From NCBI RefSeq assembly GCF_003052585.1, contig NZ_QASN01000022.1:62001-126000 (forward strand): 64,000 nucleotides of DNA. The letters run 5' to 3'. The translations under genes were made by a program, and so were the position numbers. The stretch is from Pseudomonas mangrovi (GTDB taxonomy: Bacteria; Pseudomonadota; Gammaproteobacteria; Pseudomonadales; Pseudomonadaceae). Position 1 is the stretch's first letter. Each line of letters begins with the position of its first letter. Positions 33,488 to 44,678 of the stretch are shown here, piece by piece. Below the pieces are notes generated by a model, which had not been told where the DNA came from, searched no databases, and was given only the letters and a program-made list of their open reading frames with translations.

Positions 33488-33919
33488 ATGTTCACACTCG
33501 ATCCGCAACTGGCGGCAGATACGCTGACCCTGGGAGACTTTCCGCTATGTCGCCTGCTGCTGATGAATGACGCGCAGTATCCCTGGTTCATCCTGGTGCC
33601 ACGGCGCGAGGAGGTCAGTGAGGTGTTCCAGCTCGATCCTGCGGATCAGCATCTGCTTTGGCAGGAGAGCGTGGCGCTGGCGGAAAAGCTCAAGGACCTG
33701 TTTGCCGCCGACAAGCTGAATCTGGCGACGCTGGGCAACGTGGTCGCACAGCTGCACATGCATGTGATCGTGCGTCGCCGCGGTGATGCGGCCTGGCCGG
33801 CGCCGGTTTGGGGCAGGCATCCGGCGGTAGCCTATCGGGAGGATCAGATCGCGGTGATCCGCGACAAGCTGCGCATGGTCCTCGGTGATGAGTTCAGCTT
33901 TGCGGAGCAGCAGGCATGA
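33488..33919 (+). CDS. HIT-family nucleotide-binding protein
   Basis: A 143-residue histidine-triad hydrolase/transferase, ATG at 33488 after GGGAGAAAA; a longer frame to 33401 lacks a better start. The triad is QLHMHVIVR (about 92-100), in which the first His of HxHxH is replaced by Gln, a form common in proteobacterial HIT proteins. The substrate is unknown. It overlaps slyX by four bases. Confidence 0.88.
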   Translation: MFTLDPQLAADTLTLGDFPLCRLLLMNDAQYPWFILVPRREEVSEVFQLDPADQHLLWQESVALAEKLKDLFAADKLNLATLGNVVAQLHMHVIVRRRGDAAWPAPVWGRHPAVAYREDQIAVIRDKLRMVLGDEFSFAEQQA

Positions 33920-34125
33920 GTCTGGAGCAACGTATCGACGATCTGGAAAGCCGGTTGGCGTTCCAGGATGACACCCTGCAGACCCTCAACGAAGTCGTGT
34001 TTGCCCAGCAGCAAGCCATCGAGCGCTTGGAAATGCAGCTGCAGGCGTTGGCCAAGAGGCAGGCAGAGGTTCTTGGGCAGTTGGGCGGGGCGGACCAGGA
34101 AGAGGCGCCGCCACCGCACTATTGA
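33916..34125 (+). CDS. slyX: SlyX family protein
   Basis: A 69-residue protein, almost entirely one coiled coil (LEQRIDDLESRLAFQDDTLQ to LQALAKRQAEVL) with the usual acidic/proline/histidine tail (PPPHY). The length and pattern match SlyX. It is translationally coupled to the HIT gene. The molecular role is unknown. Confidence 0.9.
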   Translation: MSLEQRIDDLESRLAFQDDTLQTLNEVVFAQQQAIERLEMQLQALAKRQAEVLGQLGGADQEEAPPPHY

Positions 34126-34139
34126 ACTGCGCTCGGGTT

Positions 34140-34754
34140 TCAGCGGCGAGCGGGTGCTGCGGCGATCACATCTTCCGCCTGCAGGCCCTTGTCGCGCTGC
34201 ATCACGGTGTACTCGACGCGTTGGCCTTCGATCAGTACCCGATGGCCTTCGCCGCGTATGGCGCGAAAGTGCACGAAGATGTCATCGCCGCTGTCGCGGG
34301 AAATGAAGCCGAAGCCTTTGGACGTGTTGAACCACTTGACGGTGCCGGTCTCGCGGTTGCCGGCGAACTGCGCCGGGGCATGGCTGACGGCCGGCCGGGC
34401 GCGACGAGCGGGCAGCTGCAGATTGGCGACAAGATGAAGAAAGGTCGCCAGCAGAGTCAGAATCAGGCTGCAGAGCAGGGTGGGCTGGCCTGCCAGTGTC
34501 GCCAGTTGCCCGGTAACGGCCAGTGCCTGCAGCAGGGTAGCGAGAATCACCACGGCTGACACGCCGGCCTGCAGTTGCTGGCGAATGCCGCGCTGGTAGT
34601 TGGTGAAGGTGGCCAGAAGCAGGTTGATCAGACCGATCAGGCTGAGGGCGACACCATTGGCGTCGAGCAGTGCTGCCTTCTGGCTGCCCAGCAGCGGGAC
34701 GAGAGCGATCAATAGCGCCGCAGCGCCAGCAAGTAGATGAACGATTTTCAGCAT
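34140..34754 (-). CDS. Membrane-anchored cold-shock-domain protein
   Basis: A 204-residue fusion. Residues 1-115 carry four hydrophobic helices (IVHLLAGAAALLIALVPLLG, GVALSLIGLINLLLATF, VSAVVILATLLQALAVTG, LCSLILTLLATFLHLV). Residues 133-200 form a cold-shock domain with GTVKWFNTSKGFGFI (RNP1 KGFGFI) and DIFVHF (RNP2). It would hold an RNA/ssDNA-binding domain at the inner membrane. The same place in P. aeruginosa has a cold-shock-type gene (PA0961). It converges with slyX, 14 bases stop to stop. Confidence 0.88.
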   Translation of the reverse strand: MLKIVHLLAGAAALLIALVPLLGSQKAALLDANGVALSLIGLINLLLATFTNYQRGIRQQLQAGVSAVVILATLLQALAVTGQLATLAGQPTLLCSLILTLLATFLHLVANLQLPARRARPAVSHAPAQFAGNRETGTVKWFNTSKGFGFISRDSGDDIFVHFRAIRGEGHRVLIEGQRVEYTVMQRDKGLQAEDVIAAAPARR

Positions 34755-34936
34755 GGGTGGTTAACTCGCGAATCAAAAGGAATGTGAAGGTGATGAGCCG
34801 GCAACAGAGACGATGCCGGCAGGGTGCGCAGACGCGGAGCAAGTGGACTGCCCCGAAAAGGCCGGCGCGATGAAATCGGGCAAGCTCCCGCTGTCACCGC
34901 GCGGTATTTAACAGCAAAAGAAGAGTTCTTCTCAAA

Positions 34937-36001
34937 TCAGGCGGTTAGGTTGTCCTGCAGGGGCGGATAAACCTGGTTCCGTCCCGCATTCTTGGCTTTG
35001 TAGAGGGCATCGTCGGCGCGCGTTACCAGGCTTTCGAAATCGTCGCCCGGGCAGGCCAGGGCCAGGCCGAAGGACGCGCTGATGCTGTCCAGAAGCTGGT
35101 CGGTACGGCGCACCTTGACCCGCAGTGCCTGGATCTTCTGCCGCAGTTTCTCGGCAAAGCCGTGCAGGCTCGGGAGGTCGTGACAGTCACGCAGCAGGAC
35201 GCAGAACTCCTCGCCGCCATAGCGCGCGGCGATCGCCCGTGGAGGCACCAACTCGCGCAGCAACTGGCCGACATGCTGCAGGACGCGATCGCCCAGCGGG
35301 TGGCCGAACTGATCGTTGAACTGCTTGAAGTGATCGATATCGAGAATGACCAGGGCAATGCCGCTGGTTTCCTGTTTCAGTGCACTTTCGAGCAGGCGAG
35401 TGAAGGCGTGGCGGTTGAAGACCTGGGTCAGGCTATCCAGGTTGGCGGCACGATGGGCGCGCTCAAGCTGGCTGCGCAGTTGCTGGATCTCGTTCTGCGC
35501 GGCCTTGAGGCGATGCAGGAACTGCTCCTGTTGCGCCTGCATCTGCTGGGTGCTCTGCTGCAGGTCGTTGAGTACGCCGGGGAGGTCGTCGATGACCGGC
35601 TCATGCAGAGCGGAGAGCCCCTGGGCGAGGCTCGCCTGATATTCCAGGCTGCCTGCCACGCTGCGCGAGACACCGTCTTCAACCACATCGACCAGTTCCA
35701 TGACCTGCTGCTGGCCGGCCTTGGCTTCTTCCAGCTCGCCACGAATGACGAACTCGCGGAACAGCTTGAGCGCCGCCTCGCCGGGAAAGCTGTCGAAGTC
35801 CTTGACGATCTTGTCCAGGCGCTGGTTCAGCTCCGGCTCGCCACCACGGCTGTAGGTGTACCAGAGGGCATAGTGCACCGGCGTGGGTGGAATATCGTGG
35901 CGCACCATGAGGGGAACGGCCTGCTTGAGCAGGTCGGCAGCTTCGCGCACTTCCTCGGGATAGGTTTCGAGGACGTTGAGAGTTTTCTTCGGCGGGTTCA
36001 T
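34937..36001 (-). CDS. GGDEF diguanylate cyclase
   Basis: Makes the second messenger c-di-GMP. 354 residues from ATG 36001; a longer open frame to 36235 is not needed. Residues 1-185 form a helical, coiled-coil sensor-like part without membrane segments. The GGDEF domain (about 185-350) has the active-site loop GGEEF at 262-266 and the metal site DIDHFKQFND. The inhibitory I-site (RxxD) that should precede the loop is absent (the aligned residues are Pro and Ala), so feedback inhibition at that site is not expected. It is a cytoplasmic enzyme. Confidence 0.92.
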   Translation of the reverse strand: MNPPKKTLNVLETYPEEVREAADLLKQAVPLMVRHDIPPTPVHYALWYTYSRGGEPELNQRLDKIVKDFDSFPGEAALKLFREFVIRGELEEAKAGQQQVMELVDVVEDGVSRSVAGSLEYQASLAQGLSALHEPVIDDLPGVLNDLQQSTQQMQAQQEQFLHRLKAAQNEIQQLRSQLERAHRAANLDSLTQVFNRHAFTRLLESALKQETSGIALVILDIDHFKQFNDQFGHPLGDRVLQHVGQLLRELVPPRAIAARYGGEEFCVLLRDCHDLPSLHGFAEKLRQKIQALRVKVRRTDQLLDSISASFGLALACPGDDFESLVTRADDALYKAKNAGRNQVYPPLQDNLTA

Positions 36002-36146
36002 TCGGTTGGTGGCGCTTGAAAAGGGCGAAGCATAGTTGAGCGCCAGCGCAGCGTATACGCGCCGGTGTGCGCCAGGTCGCGTAGTGATGGCAAAACAGTC
36101 GTATCGACCGGCCGACATGGCGTCGGCCGGGACTTGCGAGTAGAAC

Positions 36147-36617
36147 TCAGGCGGCGAGCAGGCTGCGCAGCATCCAGGCAGTCTTCTCGTGGACCTGCAT
36201 GCGTTGGGTGAGCAGGTCGGCGGTGGGTTCGTCACTGACCTTGTCCAGCAGCGGGAAGATCCCGCGCGCGGTGCGCACCACGGCTTCCTGACCCTGGACC
36301 AGCAAACGGATCATTTCGTCCGCGCTGGGCACGCCTTCCTCTTCCTTGATCGACGACAGTCGGGCGTAGGCGGCGTAGGTGCCGGGCGCGGGGAAACCCA
36401 GGGCGCGGATGCGCTCGGCAATGGCGTCAACCGCCAGGGCCAGCTCGGTGTACTGGGTCTCGAACATCAGGTGCAGGGTGTTGAACATCGGCCCGGTGAC
36501 GTTCCAGTGGAAATTGTGGGTCTTCAGATACAGGGTGTAGGTGTCCGCGAGCAGGCGCGACAGGCCCTCGGCGATGGCCGCACGATCCTGCTCGCCGATT
36601 CCGATGTTGATTTCCAT
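36147..36617 (-). CDS. dps: Dps/ferritin-like DNA-protection protein
   Basis: A 156-residue Dps monomer that forms a 12-subunit iron-storing shell. Ferroxidase residues are in THNFHWNVTGPMFNTLHLMFE and in VDAIAERIRALG (E and D positions). The C-terminal helix DLLTQRMQVHEKTAWMLRSLL is typical. Preceded by GGAGAG at 36623-36628. The position next to aspS and the cold-shock gene matches PA0962. Confidence 0.93.
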   Translation of the reverse strand: MEINIGIGEQDRAAIAEGLSRLLADTYTLYLKTHNFHWNVTGPMFNTLHLMFETQYTELALAVDAIAERIRALGFPAPGTYAAYARLSSIKEEEGVPSADEMIRLLVQGQEAVVRTARGIFPLLDKVSDEPTADLLTQRMQVHEKTAWMLRSLLAA

Positions 36618-36949
36618 CTGTCTCTCCTCATGCTGGCGTCGACGGGGATGTCGGCACCGGATTGGCCGCTGCGCAGGCGCAGCGACGCTCTGTCGGTATG
36701 CGTTGGCAAACCGCGTAAATGGCGTGCTAAACGCATTCGTGGCGTTCCGAGCTTAGCCAGACTGCACCCCTCGAGACAATACGCGGGCGTTGTCGGCGGC
36801 TGCATCGAGGGGAACAACCATATATAATCCCGCGCTTTGCCGCCGCCCCGGCGATGTGCCGGGCGCGGTCCGACGCGGCCGGACAGCGCTCTCAGCGGAG
36901 AGCGGTCAGGCGACTTCGAATCATCCGTATACGAGAAGACACGACCATC
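36618..36949 (+). promoter_or_regulatory. aspS promoter and structured leader
   Basis: A 332-base gap between dps and aspS. A strong -10-like TATAAT sits at 36823-36828. The -35 box is not clear. The expected leader contains hairpins, including a perfect CGCTCTC/GAGAGCG stem with loop AGCG (36887-36904) and GTCCG/CGGAC just before it. Whether the leader regulates aspS is unknown. Confidence 0.45.
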
Positions 36950-38725
<1,776 letters not shown>

Positions 38726-38839
38726 TAACCTGCTGCGCTTGGTCATGCTGCGTTGGAAAGAGGTTCGAAATGCTCATTTGCTTCAGCAAGCTGCGCTTTC
38801 TCACCTCCTTCTCCGCGATCCACAAGGATGTGGTGAATG

Positions 38840-38865
38840 CAGCAACCCGCCGGGAGCGGGTGCTG
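38840..38865 (+). terminator. Hairpin between aspS and yebC
   Basis: CAGCAACCCGC and GCGGGTGCTG form an almost perfect stem around CGGGA. There is no following T run, so it may be an RNA-processing or attenuator structure instead of a true terminator. Confidence 0.35.
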
Positions 38866-38946
38866 CCTTGCCTGACCGGCGCTCGCGACGGTTCTCATCT
38901 CGGCTGGCGCCGGTCGCAAACTGATTTGAAAGAAATGGAGTGAGTT

Positions 38947-39696
38947 ATGGCTGGTCATTCCAAATGGGCCAACATCAAGCATCGCAAGGGTCGTCAGGAC
39001 GCCAAGCGCGGCAAGATCTTCACCAAGCTGATTCGTGAGCTGACCGTCGCCGCCAAGCACGGCGGCCCGGTCCCGGCGGACAACCCGCGCCTGCGTCTGG
39101 CCGTGGACAAGGCGCTGACCAACAACATGTCGCGTGAGGTCATCGATCGTGCGATTGCCCGCGGCGCCGGCAACAACGAAGCCGACAACGTCGTCGAGCT
39201 CAGCTATGAAGGCTACGCCCCCAGCGGCGTGGCGATCATCGTCGAAGCCATGACCGACAACCGCAATCGCACCGCGGCCGAAGTGCGTCATGCCTTCACC
39301 AAGTGTGGTGGCAATCTGGGTACCGACGGCTCGGTCGCCTACATGTTCGAGCGCAAGGGGCAGATCAGCTTCGCCCCGGGCGTCAGCGAGGACGCCTTGA
39401 TGGAGGCGGCGCTGGAAGCCGGCGCCGACGACGTGGAAATGCACGAGGACGGCTCGGCACTGGTGTCGACCAGCTTTGCCGAGTTCCATGCGGTCAACGA
39501 GGCGCTGGCGGCGGCCGGCTTCAAGGGCGAGGAGGCGGACATTGCGATGATCCCGTCGATCGCTGCGCCGGTCGCGGATCTGGAAACGGCGAAGAAGGTA
39601 CTCAAGCTGATCGACATGCTTGAGGACCTGGACGACGTGCAGAACGTCTACCACAACGCTGAAATCCCCGACGAGCTGATGGAGCAGATCGACTGA
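38947..39696 (+). CDS. yebC: YebC/PmpR family transcriptional regulator
   Basis: A 249-residue YebC family protein with the invariant start MAGHSKWANIKHRKGRQD, GGPVPADNPRLRLAVDKA and EGYAPSGVAIIVEAMTDNRNR. The P. aeruginosa member at this locus (PA0964, PmpR) represses quorum-sensing genes; related proteins also help ribosomes at proline stretches. A GGAG lies 8-11 bases upstream of the ATG. It is followed by its own terminator, so it is not part of the ruv operon. Confidence 0.95.
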   Translation: MAGHSKWANIKHRKGRQDAKRGKIFTKLIRELTVAAKHGGPVPADNPRLRLAVDKALTNNMSREVIDRAIARGAGNNEADNVVELSYEGYAPSGVAIIVEAMTDNRNRTAAEVRHAFTKCGGNLGTDGSVAYMFERKGQISFAPGVSEDALMEAALEAGADDVEMHEDGSALVSTSFAEFHAVNEALAAAGFKGEEADIAMIPSIAAPVADLETAKKVLKLIDMLEDLDDVQNVYHNAEIPDELMEQID

Positions 39697-39717
39697 GATC
39701 GGCTGTGGGATACGGGG

Positions 39718-39752
39718 CCGGAGACTGCCAGAGGGTGGTCTCCGGCTTTTTT
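39718..39752 (+). terminator. Terminator after yebC
   Basis: CCGGAGAC (39718-39725), 12-base loop, GTCTCCGG (39738-39745), then CTTTTTT. Confidence 0.88.
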
Positions 39753-39848
39753 GTGCTTCCTGGTAACCAGGCGCGGGTGCCTGTAGCCATGGCGCAGGGC
39801 GGTCTCTATACTCGCGGGCTGGATAAATAGACAGTAAAGGCGGCAGGC

Positions 39849-40373
39849 ATGACGCTGGTCCTGGGGATCGACCCCGGTTCGCGCATCACCGGCTACGGCG
39901 TGGTGCGTGACATCGGCAGGGGGTGCGAATACGTGGCCTCCGGCTGCATTCGTACCGGCAGCGGTGCCCTCGATGAGCGGCTGAAGGCGGTGTTCCGCGG
40001 CGTGTCGGAGGTGATTGCCCAGTACGGCCCGGTGACCATGGGCATCGAGCAGGTGTTCATGGCGCGCAATGCCGACTCGGCGCTCAAGCTCGGCCAGGCA
40101 CGGGGCGCGGCTATCGTTGCCGCGGCAGAAGCCGGACTGGAGTTCGGCGAATACACCGCTACCCAGGTCAAGCAGGCGCTGGTCGGTACCGGCGCGGCAA
40201 GCAAGGAACAGGTGCAGATGATGGTCATGCAGTTGCTGCGGCTGACCAGCAAGCCGCAGATCGATGCGTCCGATGCCCTGGCCATCGCCCTGTGCCATGC
40301 CCACCACCGGCAGGGCCTGATTCCGCATGGCCTGCTTGGCGCGCGACGGCGTAGCGGCAGGTTGCGGCTGTAG
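39849..40373 (+). CDS. ruvC: Holliday junction resolvase RuvC
   Basis: Nuclease that cuts four-way junctions in partnership with RuvAB. 174 residues. The catalytic acids are in LGIDPGSRITGYGV (D7), MGIEQVFMARN (E near 66) and DASDALAIALCHAH (two Asp near 139-142). The length and order ruvC-ruvA-ruvB are standard. No LexA box was recognised upstream. Confidence 0.97.
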   Translation: MTLVLGIDPGSRITGYGVVRDIGRGCEYVASGCIRTGSGALDERLKAVFRGVSEVIAQYGPVTMGIEQVFMARNADSALKLGQARGAAIVAAAEAGLEFGEYTATQVKQALVGTGAASKEQVQMMVMQLLRLTSKPQIDASDALAIALCHAHHRQGLIPHGLLGARRRSGRLRL

Positions 40374-40428
40374 GCGCGTTCGAGGCGCGGCAGCACGCAC
40401 TGGACCCGGTGAATGAAGAGGAAGGCTT

Positions 40429-41034
40429 GTGATCGGACGTTTGCGCGGCACCCTGGCGGAGAAGCAGCCGCCCCATGTGATTCTGGATGTGAACGGGATC
40501 GGTTATGAGCTGGAAGTGCCAATGAGCACGCTATATCGTCTACCGCCGGTAGGCGAGGCGCTGCTGCTGCACACTCATCTGGTGGTGCGCGAGGACGCGC
40601 AATTGCTCTACGGCTTCTTCGAGAAGCGCGAGCGCGAGCTGTTCCGCGAGCTGATCCGGCTCAACGGCGTGGGCCCCAAGCTGGCCTTGGCCTTGATGTC
40701 GGGCCTGGAGGTCGACGAGCTGGTGCGTTGCGTACAGGCCCAGGACACCTCGGCGCTGGTCAAGGTGCCGGGAGTCGGCAAGAAGACCGCCGAACGTCTG
40801 CTGGTAGAACTGAAGGATCGCTTCAAGGCCTGGGAGACAGTGCCGGGGATGCTGCCGCTTGCGGTTGAACCGGGCGGCGCCCAGGCAGTCTCAAGCGCCG
40901 AGAATGATGCGGTGAGCGCGCTGGTGTCGCTGGGCTACAAACCCCAGGAAGCGAGCAGGGCGGTCGCCGCGGTCAAGGGCGAAGGCCTTTCCAGTGAAGA
41001 ATTGATCCGCAGTGCCCTGAAGGGAATGATCTGA
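40429..41034 (+). CDS. ruvA: Holliday junction helicase subunit RuvA
   Basis: Junction-binding tetramer that loads RuvB. 201 residues, GTG start at 40429 after GAGGAAGG. N-terminal OB domain (IGRLRGTLAEKQPPHVILDV), two helix-hairpin-helix motifs (LNGVGPKLALALMSG and VPGVGKKTAERLLVEL), and the C-terminal RuvB-binding domain (VSALVSLGYKPQEASRAV). Confidence 0.97.
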   Translation: MIGRLRGTLAEKQPPHVILDVNGIGYELEVPMSTLYRLPPVGEALLLHTHLVVREDAQLLYGFFEKRERELFRELIRLNGVGPKLALALMSGLEVDELVRCVQAQDTSALVKVPGVGKKTAERLLVELKDRFKAWETVPGMLPLAVEPGGAQAVSSAENDAVSALVSLGYKPQEASRAVAAVKGEGLSSEELIRSALKGMI

Positions 41035-41051
41035 TCCATGGACCATCGCCA

Positions 41052-42107
41052 ATGATCGAAGCAGACCGTCTGGTCGCCGCCGCGCCGCGCGAGCGCGAGG
41101 AACAGCAGGACCGCGCCATCCGCCCGCTGAAGCTGGCCGAGTACATCGGTCAGCCGGTGGTGCGCGAGCAGATGGAGCTGTTCATCCAGGCTGCGCGAAA
41201 CCGTGGCGAAGCACTCGACCACACGCTGATCTTCGGTCCGCCGGGCCTTGGCAAGACCACCCTGGCCAACATCATCGCCCAGGAAATGGGTGTCTCGATC
41301 AAGAGCACCTCGGGCCCGGTACTGGAGCGCCCGGGCGATCTGGCCGCGCTGCTGACCAACCTGGAAGCGGGTGATGTGCTTTTCGTCGACGAGATCCACC
41401 GTCTCTCGCCGGTGGTCGAGGAGATCCTCTACCCGGCGATGGAAGACTTCCAGCTCGACATCATGATCGGCGAAGGCCCGGCAGCGCGCTCGATCAAGCT
41501 GGATCTGCCGCCCTTTACCCTGGTCGGTGCAACCACCCGTGCCGGAATGCTGACCAATCCGCTGCGTGACCGCTTCGGTATCGTCCAGCGCCTGGAGTTC
41601 TATTCCACCGAGGACCTGGCGACCATCGTCAGCCGCGCCGCCAGCATTCTCGGCCTGCCGATCGAGGACGACGGCGCCTTCGAGATCGCCCGTCGCGCAC
41701 GCGGCACGCCGCGTATCGCCAACCGTCTGCTGCGCCGGGTGCGCGACTTCGCCCAGGTGCGTGGCACTGGTGAGATCAGCCGCTCGATTGCCGATCGCGC
41801 GCTGAACATGCTGGATGTCGACGAGCGCGGCTTCGATCATTCCGACCGCCGCCTGCTACTGACCCTGATCGAGAAGTTCGACGGCGGTCCGGTGGGTATC
41901 GACAGCCTGGCCGCGGCCATCAGCGAGGAGCGCCACACCATCGAGGATGTGCTCGAGCCCTACCTGATCCAGCAGGGCTACATCATGCGCACGCCGCGTG
42001 GGCGGGTGGTGACGCGTCATGCCTATCTGCACTTCGGCCTGAATACCCCCAAACGCATGCAGGACATCCCGGTGGACGATCTCTTCGAGCCGGACGCCCA
42101 GGCATGA
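41052..42107 (+). CDS. ruvB: Holliday junction helicase motor RuvB
   Basis: AAA+ motor for branch migration, 351 residues. Walker A is GPPGLGKTT (about 62-70), Walker B is VDEIHR, and sensor 1 is VGATTRAGML. The C-terminal winged-helix domain is near 255-335 (EPYLIQQGYIMRTPRGR). It follows ruvA after 17 bases, and the three ruv genes form one operon, probably extended to the tol genes. Confidence 0.98.
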   Translation: MIEADRLVAAAPREREEQQDRAIRPLKLAEYIGQPVVREQMELFIQAARNRGEALDHTLIFGPPGLGKTTLANIIAQEMGVSIKSTSGPVLERPGDLAALLTNLEAGDVLFVDEIHRLSPVVEEILYPAMEDFQLDIMIGEGPAARSIKLDLPPFTLVGATTRAGMLTNPLRDRFGIVQRLEFYSTEDLATIVSRAASILGLPIEDDGAFEIARRARGTPRIANRLLRRVRDFAQVRGTGEISRSIADRALNMLDVDERGFDHSDRRLLLTLIEKFDGGPVGIDSLAAAISEERHTIEDVLEPYLIQQGYIMRTPRGRVVTRHAYLHFGLNTPKRMQDIPVDDLFEPDAQA

Positions 42108-42156
42108 AAAATACCTGTTCACCCCGATTGGCAACCCACTGAGCTGGCACTAGAGT

Positions 42157-42585
42157 ATGCGCGCGCAAAACACCCAGCCGTTCGTTCATCGCAGTCGTGT
42201 CTATTACGAGGACACCGATGCCGGCGGCATCGTTTACTACGTCAACTACCTCAAGTTCATGGAACGGGCTCGCACCGAGTGCCTGCGCGAACTGGGTTTT
42301 GCCCAGTCGCAGCTGGCCGGGGAGAACCTGTTGTTCGTCGTGCACTCTGCCGAGGCGCGCTACCACGCCCCGGCAAGGCTCGACGACGAGCTTCTGATAA
42401 GCGCCGAGGTAATCGAGTTGAACCGTGCCAGCCTGCGCTTTCGTCAACAGATCAGGCGTGCTGCGGATAATGTGCTGCTCTGCGAAGGGCAGTTTTTGAT
42501 CGCCTGCGTGCGAGCCGACAGTTTGAAACCAAGGGCCATCCCCGAAGCGCTGCGTACAGCCTTCGCCGCCCCTGCAGGAGAGTAA
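42157..42585 (+). CDS. ybgC: Tol-Pal-associated acyl-CoA thioesterase
   Basis: A hot-dog-fold thioesterase, 142 residues, first gene of the tol cluster. The active-site aspartate is in YYEDTDAGGIVYYVNY (D near 20), and MERARTECLRELGF follows as in other YbgC proteins. It is followed two bases later by tolQ. Confidence 0.95.
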   Translation: MRAQNTQPFVHRSRVYYEDTDAGGIVYYVNYLKFMERARTECLRELGFAQSQLAGENLLFVVHSAEARYHAPARLDDELLISAEVIELNRASLRFRQQIRRAADNVLLCEGQFLIACVRADSLKPRAIPEALRTAFAAPAGE

Positions 42586-42587
42586 GC

Positions 42588-43283
42588 GTGGAAGCCAATG
42601 CCGTTGACCACATGTCGATGTGGAGTCTGATCAGCAACGCCAGCTTCGTGGTGCAGCTGGTCATGCTGATTCTGGTGGCCGCATCGGTCACTTCCTGGAT
42701 CATGATCTTTCAGCGCGGTAACCTGCTGCGCGCCGCCAAGCGTGGCCTGGACAATTTCGAGGAGCGCTTCTGGTCGGGGATCGATCTGTCCAAGCTCTAC
42801 CGTCAGGCCGGCAGCAACCCCGACCCGGACTCGGGTGTGGAGCAGATCTTCCGCGCCGGCTTCAAGGAGTTCTCGCGTCTGCGCCAGCAGCCGGGCGTGG
42901 ATCCCGATGCGGTAATGGATGCGGTCAACCGGGCCATGCGCGTCGCCATCTCGCGCGAAGAAGAGAAACTCGAGCAGAGCCTGCCGTTCCTCGCGACCGT
43001 CGGCTCGACCAGTCCCTACATCGGCCTGTTCGGTACCGTCTGGGGGATCATGAACTCCTTCCGCGGCCTGGCCCAGGTGCAGCAGGCGACGCTGGCCACC
43101 GTGGCTCCCGGCATTGCCGAGGCGCTGATCGCTACCGCCATCGGCCTGTTCGCGGCGATCCCGGCGGTGATTGCCTACAACCGCTTCTCTGCCCGCGGCG
43201 AGATGCTGATCGGGCGCTACTACACCTTCGCCGATGAGTTCCAGGCGATCCTGCACCGCAAAGTGCACACCTCGGACGATTGA
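42588..43283 (+). CDS. tolQ: Tol-Pal system proton channel subunit TolQ
   Basis: Inner-membrane protein that with TolR uses the proton gradient to energise TolA during cell constriction. 231 residues, GTG start at 42588. Three membrane helices: ASFVVQLVMLILVAASVTSW (about 20-40), LATVGSTSPYIGLFGTVWGI (about 135-155) and IATAIGLFAAIPAVIAYN (about 170-187). Confidence 0.97.
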   Translation: MEANAVDHMSMWSLISNASFVVQLVMLILVAASVTSWIMIFQRGNLLRAAKRGLDNFEERFWSGIDLSKLYRQAGSNPDPDSGVEQIFRAGFKEFSRLRQQPGVDPDAVMDAVNRAMRVAISREEEKLEQSLPFLATVGSTSPYIGLFGTVWGIMNSFRGLAQVQQATLATVAPGIAEALIATAIGLFAAIPAVIAYNRFSARGEMLIGRYYTFADEFQAILHRKVHTSDD

Positions 43284-43293
43284 GACTTCGGCC

Positions 43294-43751
<458 letters not shown>

Positions 43752-43752
<1 letters not shown>

Positions 43753-44678
43753 TGCACAGCCCCGAGCGCTCTTCCGCGCAAAGCTATTTCTGGCCGGTGG
43801 TGCTGGCGGTCGGCCTGCACGTGCTGCTGTTCGCCATGCTCTTCGTCAGCTTCGCCTTCACGCCCGAGCTGCCACCGGCGCGGCCGATCGTCCAGGCCAC
43901 GCTCTACGAACTGAAGTCGAAAAGCCCGGCCACGGTGCAGACCAACCAGAAGATCGCCGGCGAGGCGCAGAAGACCGCTGCGCGTCAGTACGAAGTCGAG
44001 CAGCTCGAGCAGAAGAAGATCGAGCAGCAGAAGCAGGAGCAGGCCAAGGCGGCGGAACAAAAGCGCGCCGAGGAAGCTCGAAAGGCCGACGCCGCGAAGG
44101 CAGAAGCCAAGAAGGCCGAGCAACTGAAGCAGGCGGAGATCGCCAAGAAGAAGGCCGAGGAAGACAAGAAGAAAGCCGAGGCGGAAAAGAAGAAAGCCGA
44201 GGACGCCAAGAAGAAGCTCGCCGAAGAGCAGAAGCGCAAGGCCGCCGAAGAAGCCAAGAAGAAACAGGCCCAGGTCGAGGCCGCGCGCAAGGCAGTCGAC
44301 GACAAGAAGGCCCAGGCGCTGGCCGAGCTGTTGTCCGATACCACCGAGCGCCAGGCGGCGCTGGGCGATGAGATTGGCGACAGTGTGACCGGAAGTCTGG
44401 ATGATCTGATTCGTCTGCGAGCGGCCGAAGGCTGGAACCGTCCTCCCTCGGCACGACCCAACATGATCGTGACCTTGCGCGTCACGATGGTGCCGGATGG
44501 CACCATCACCGGTGTCAATGTGGCGCGCTCAAGTGGCGATGTGTCGTTCGATAATTCAGCGGTGGCTGCAGTCCGCAACATTGGCCGGCTCACTGAGATG
44601 CAGGCGCTAAAGCCCCAGGAATTCAATCGTTATCGCTCTTTCACCATGACCTTTACGCCAGAGGATCTTGCGTTGTGA
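43752..44678 (+). CDS. tolA: Tol-Pal system protein TolA
   Basis: Links the inner-membrane TolQR motor to TolB and Pal. 308 residues: membrane helix near 17-37 (VVLAVGLHVLLFAMLFVSFA), a long Lys/Ala/Glu helical rod (about 75-195) and a globular C-terminal domain (about 205-308). The rod is built of repeated KKAE-type units and the DNA is accordingly repetitive. Confidence 0.96.

Noticed and set aside
44041..44330. Tandem-repeat-like DNA in tolA
   Set aside because: Explained by the KKAE-rich helical rod of TolA, a normal family feature.
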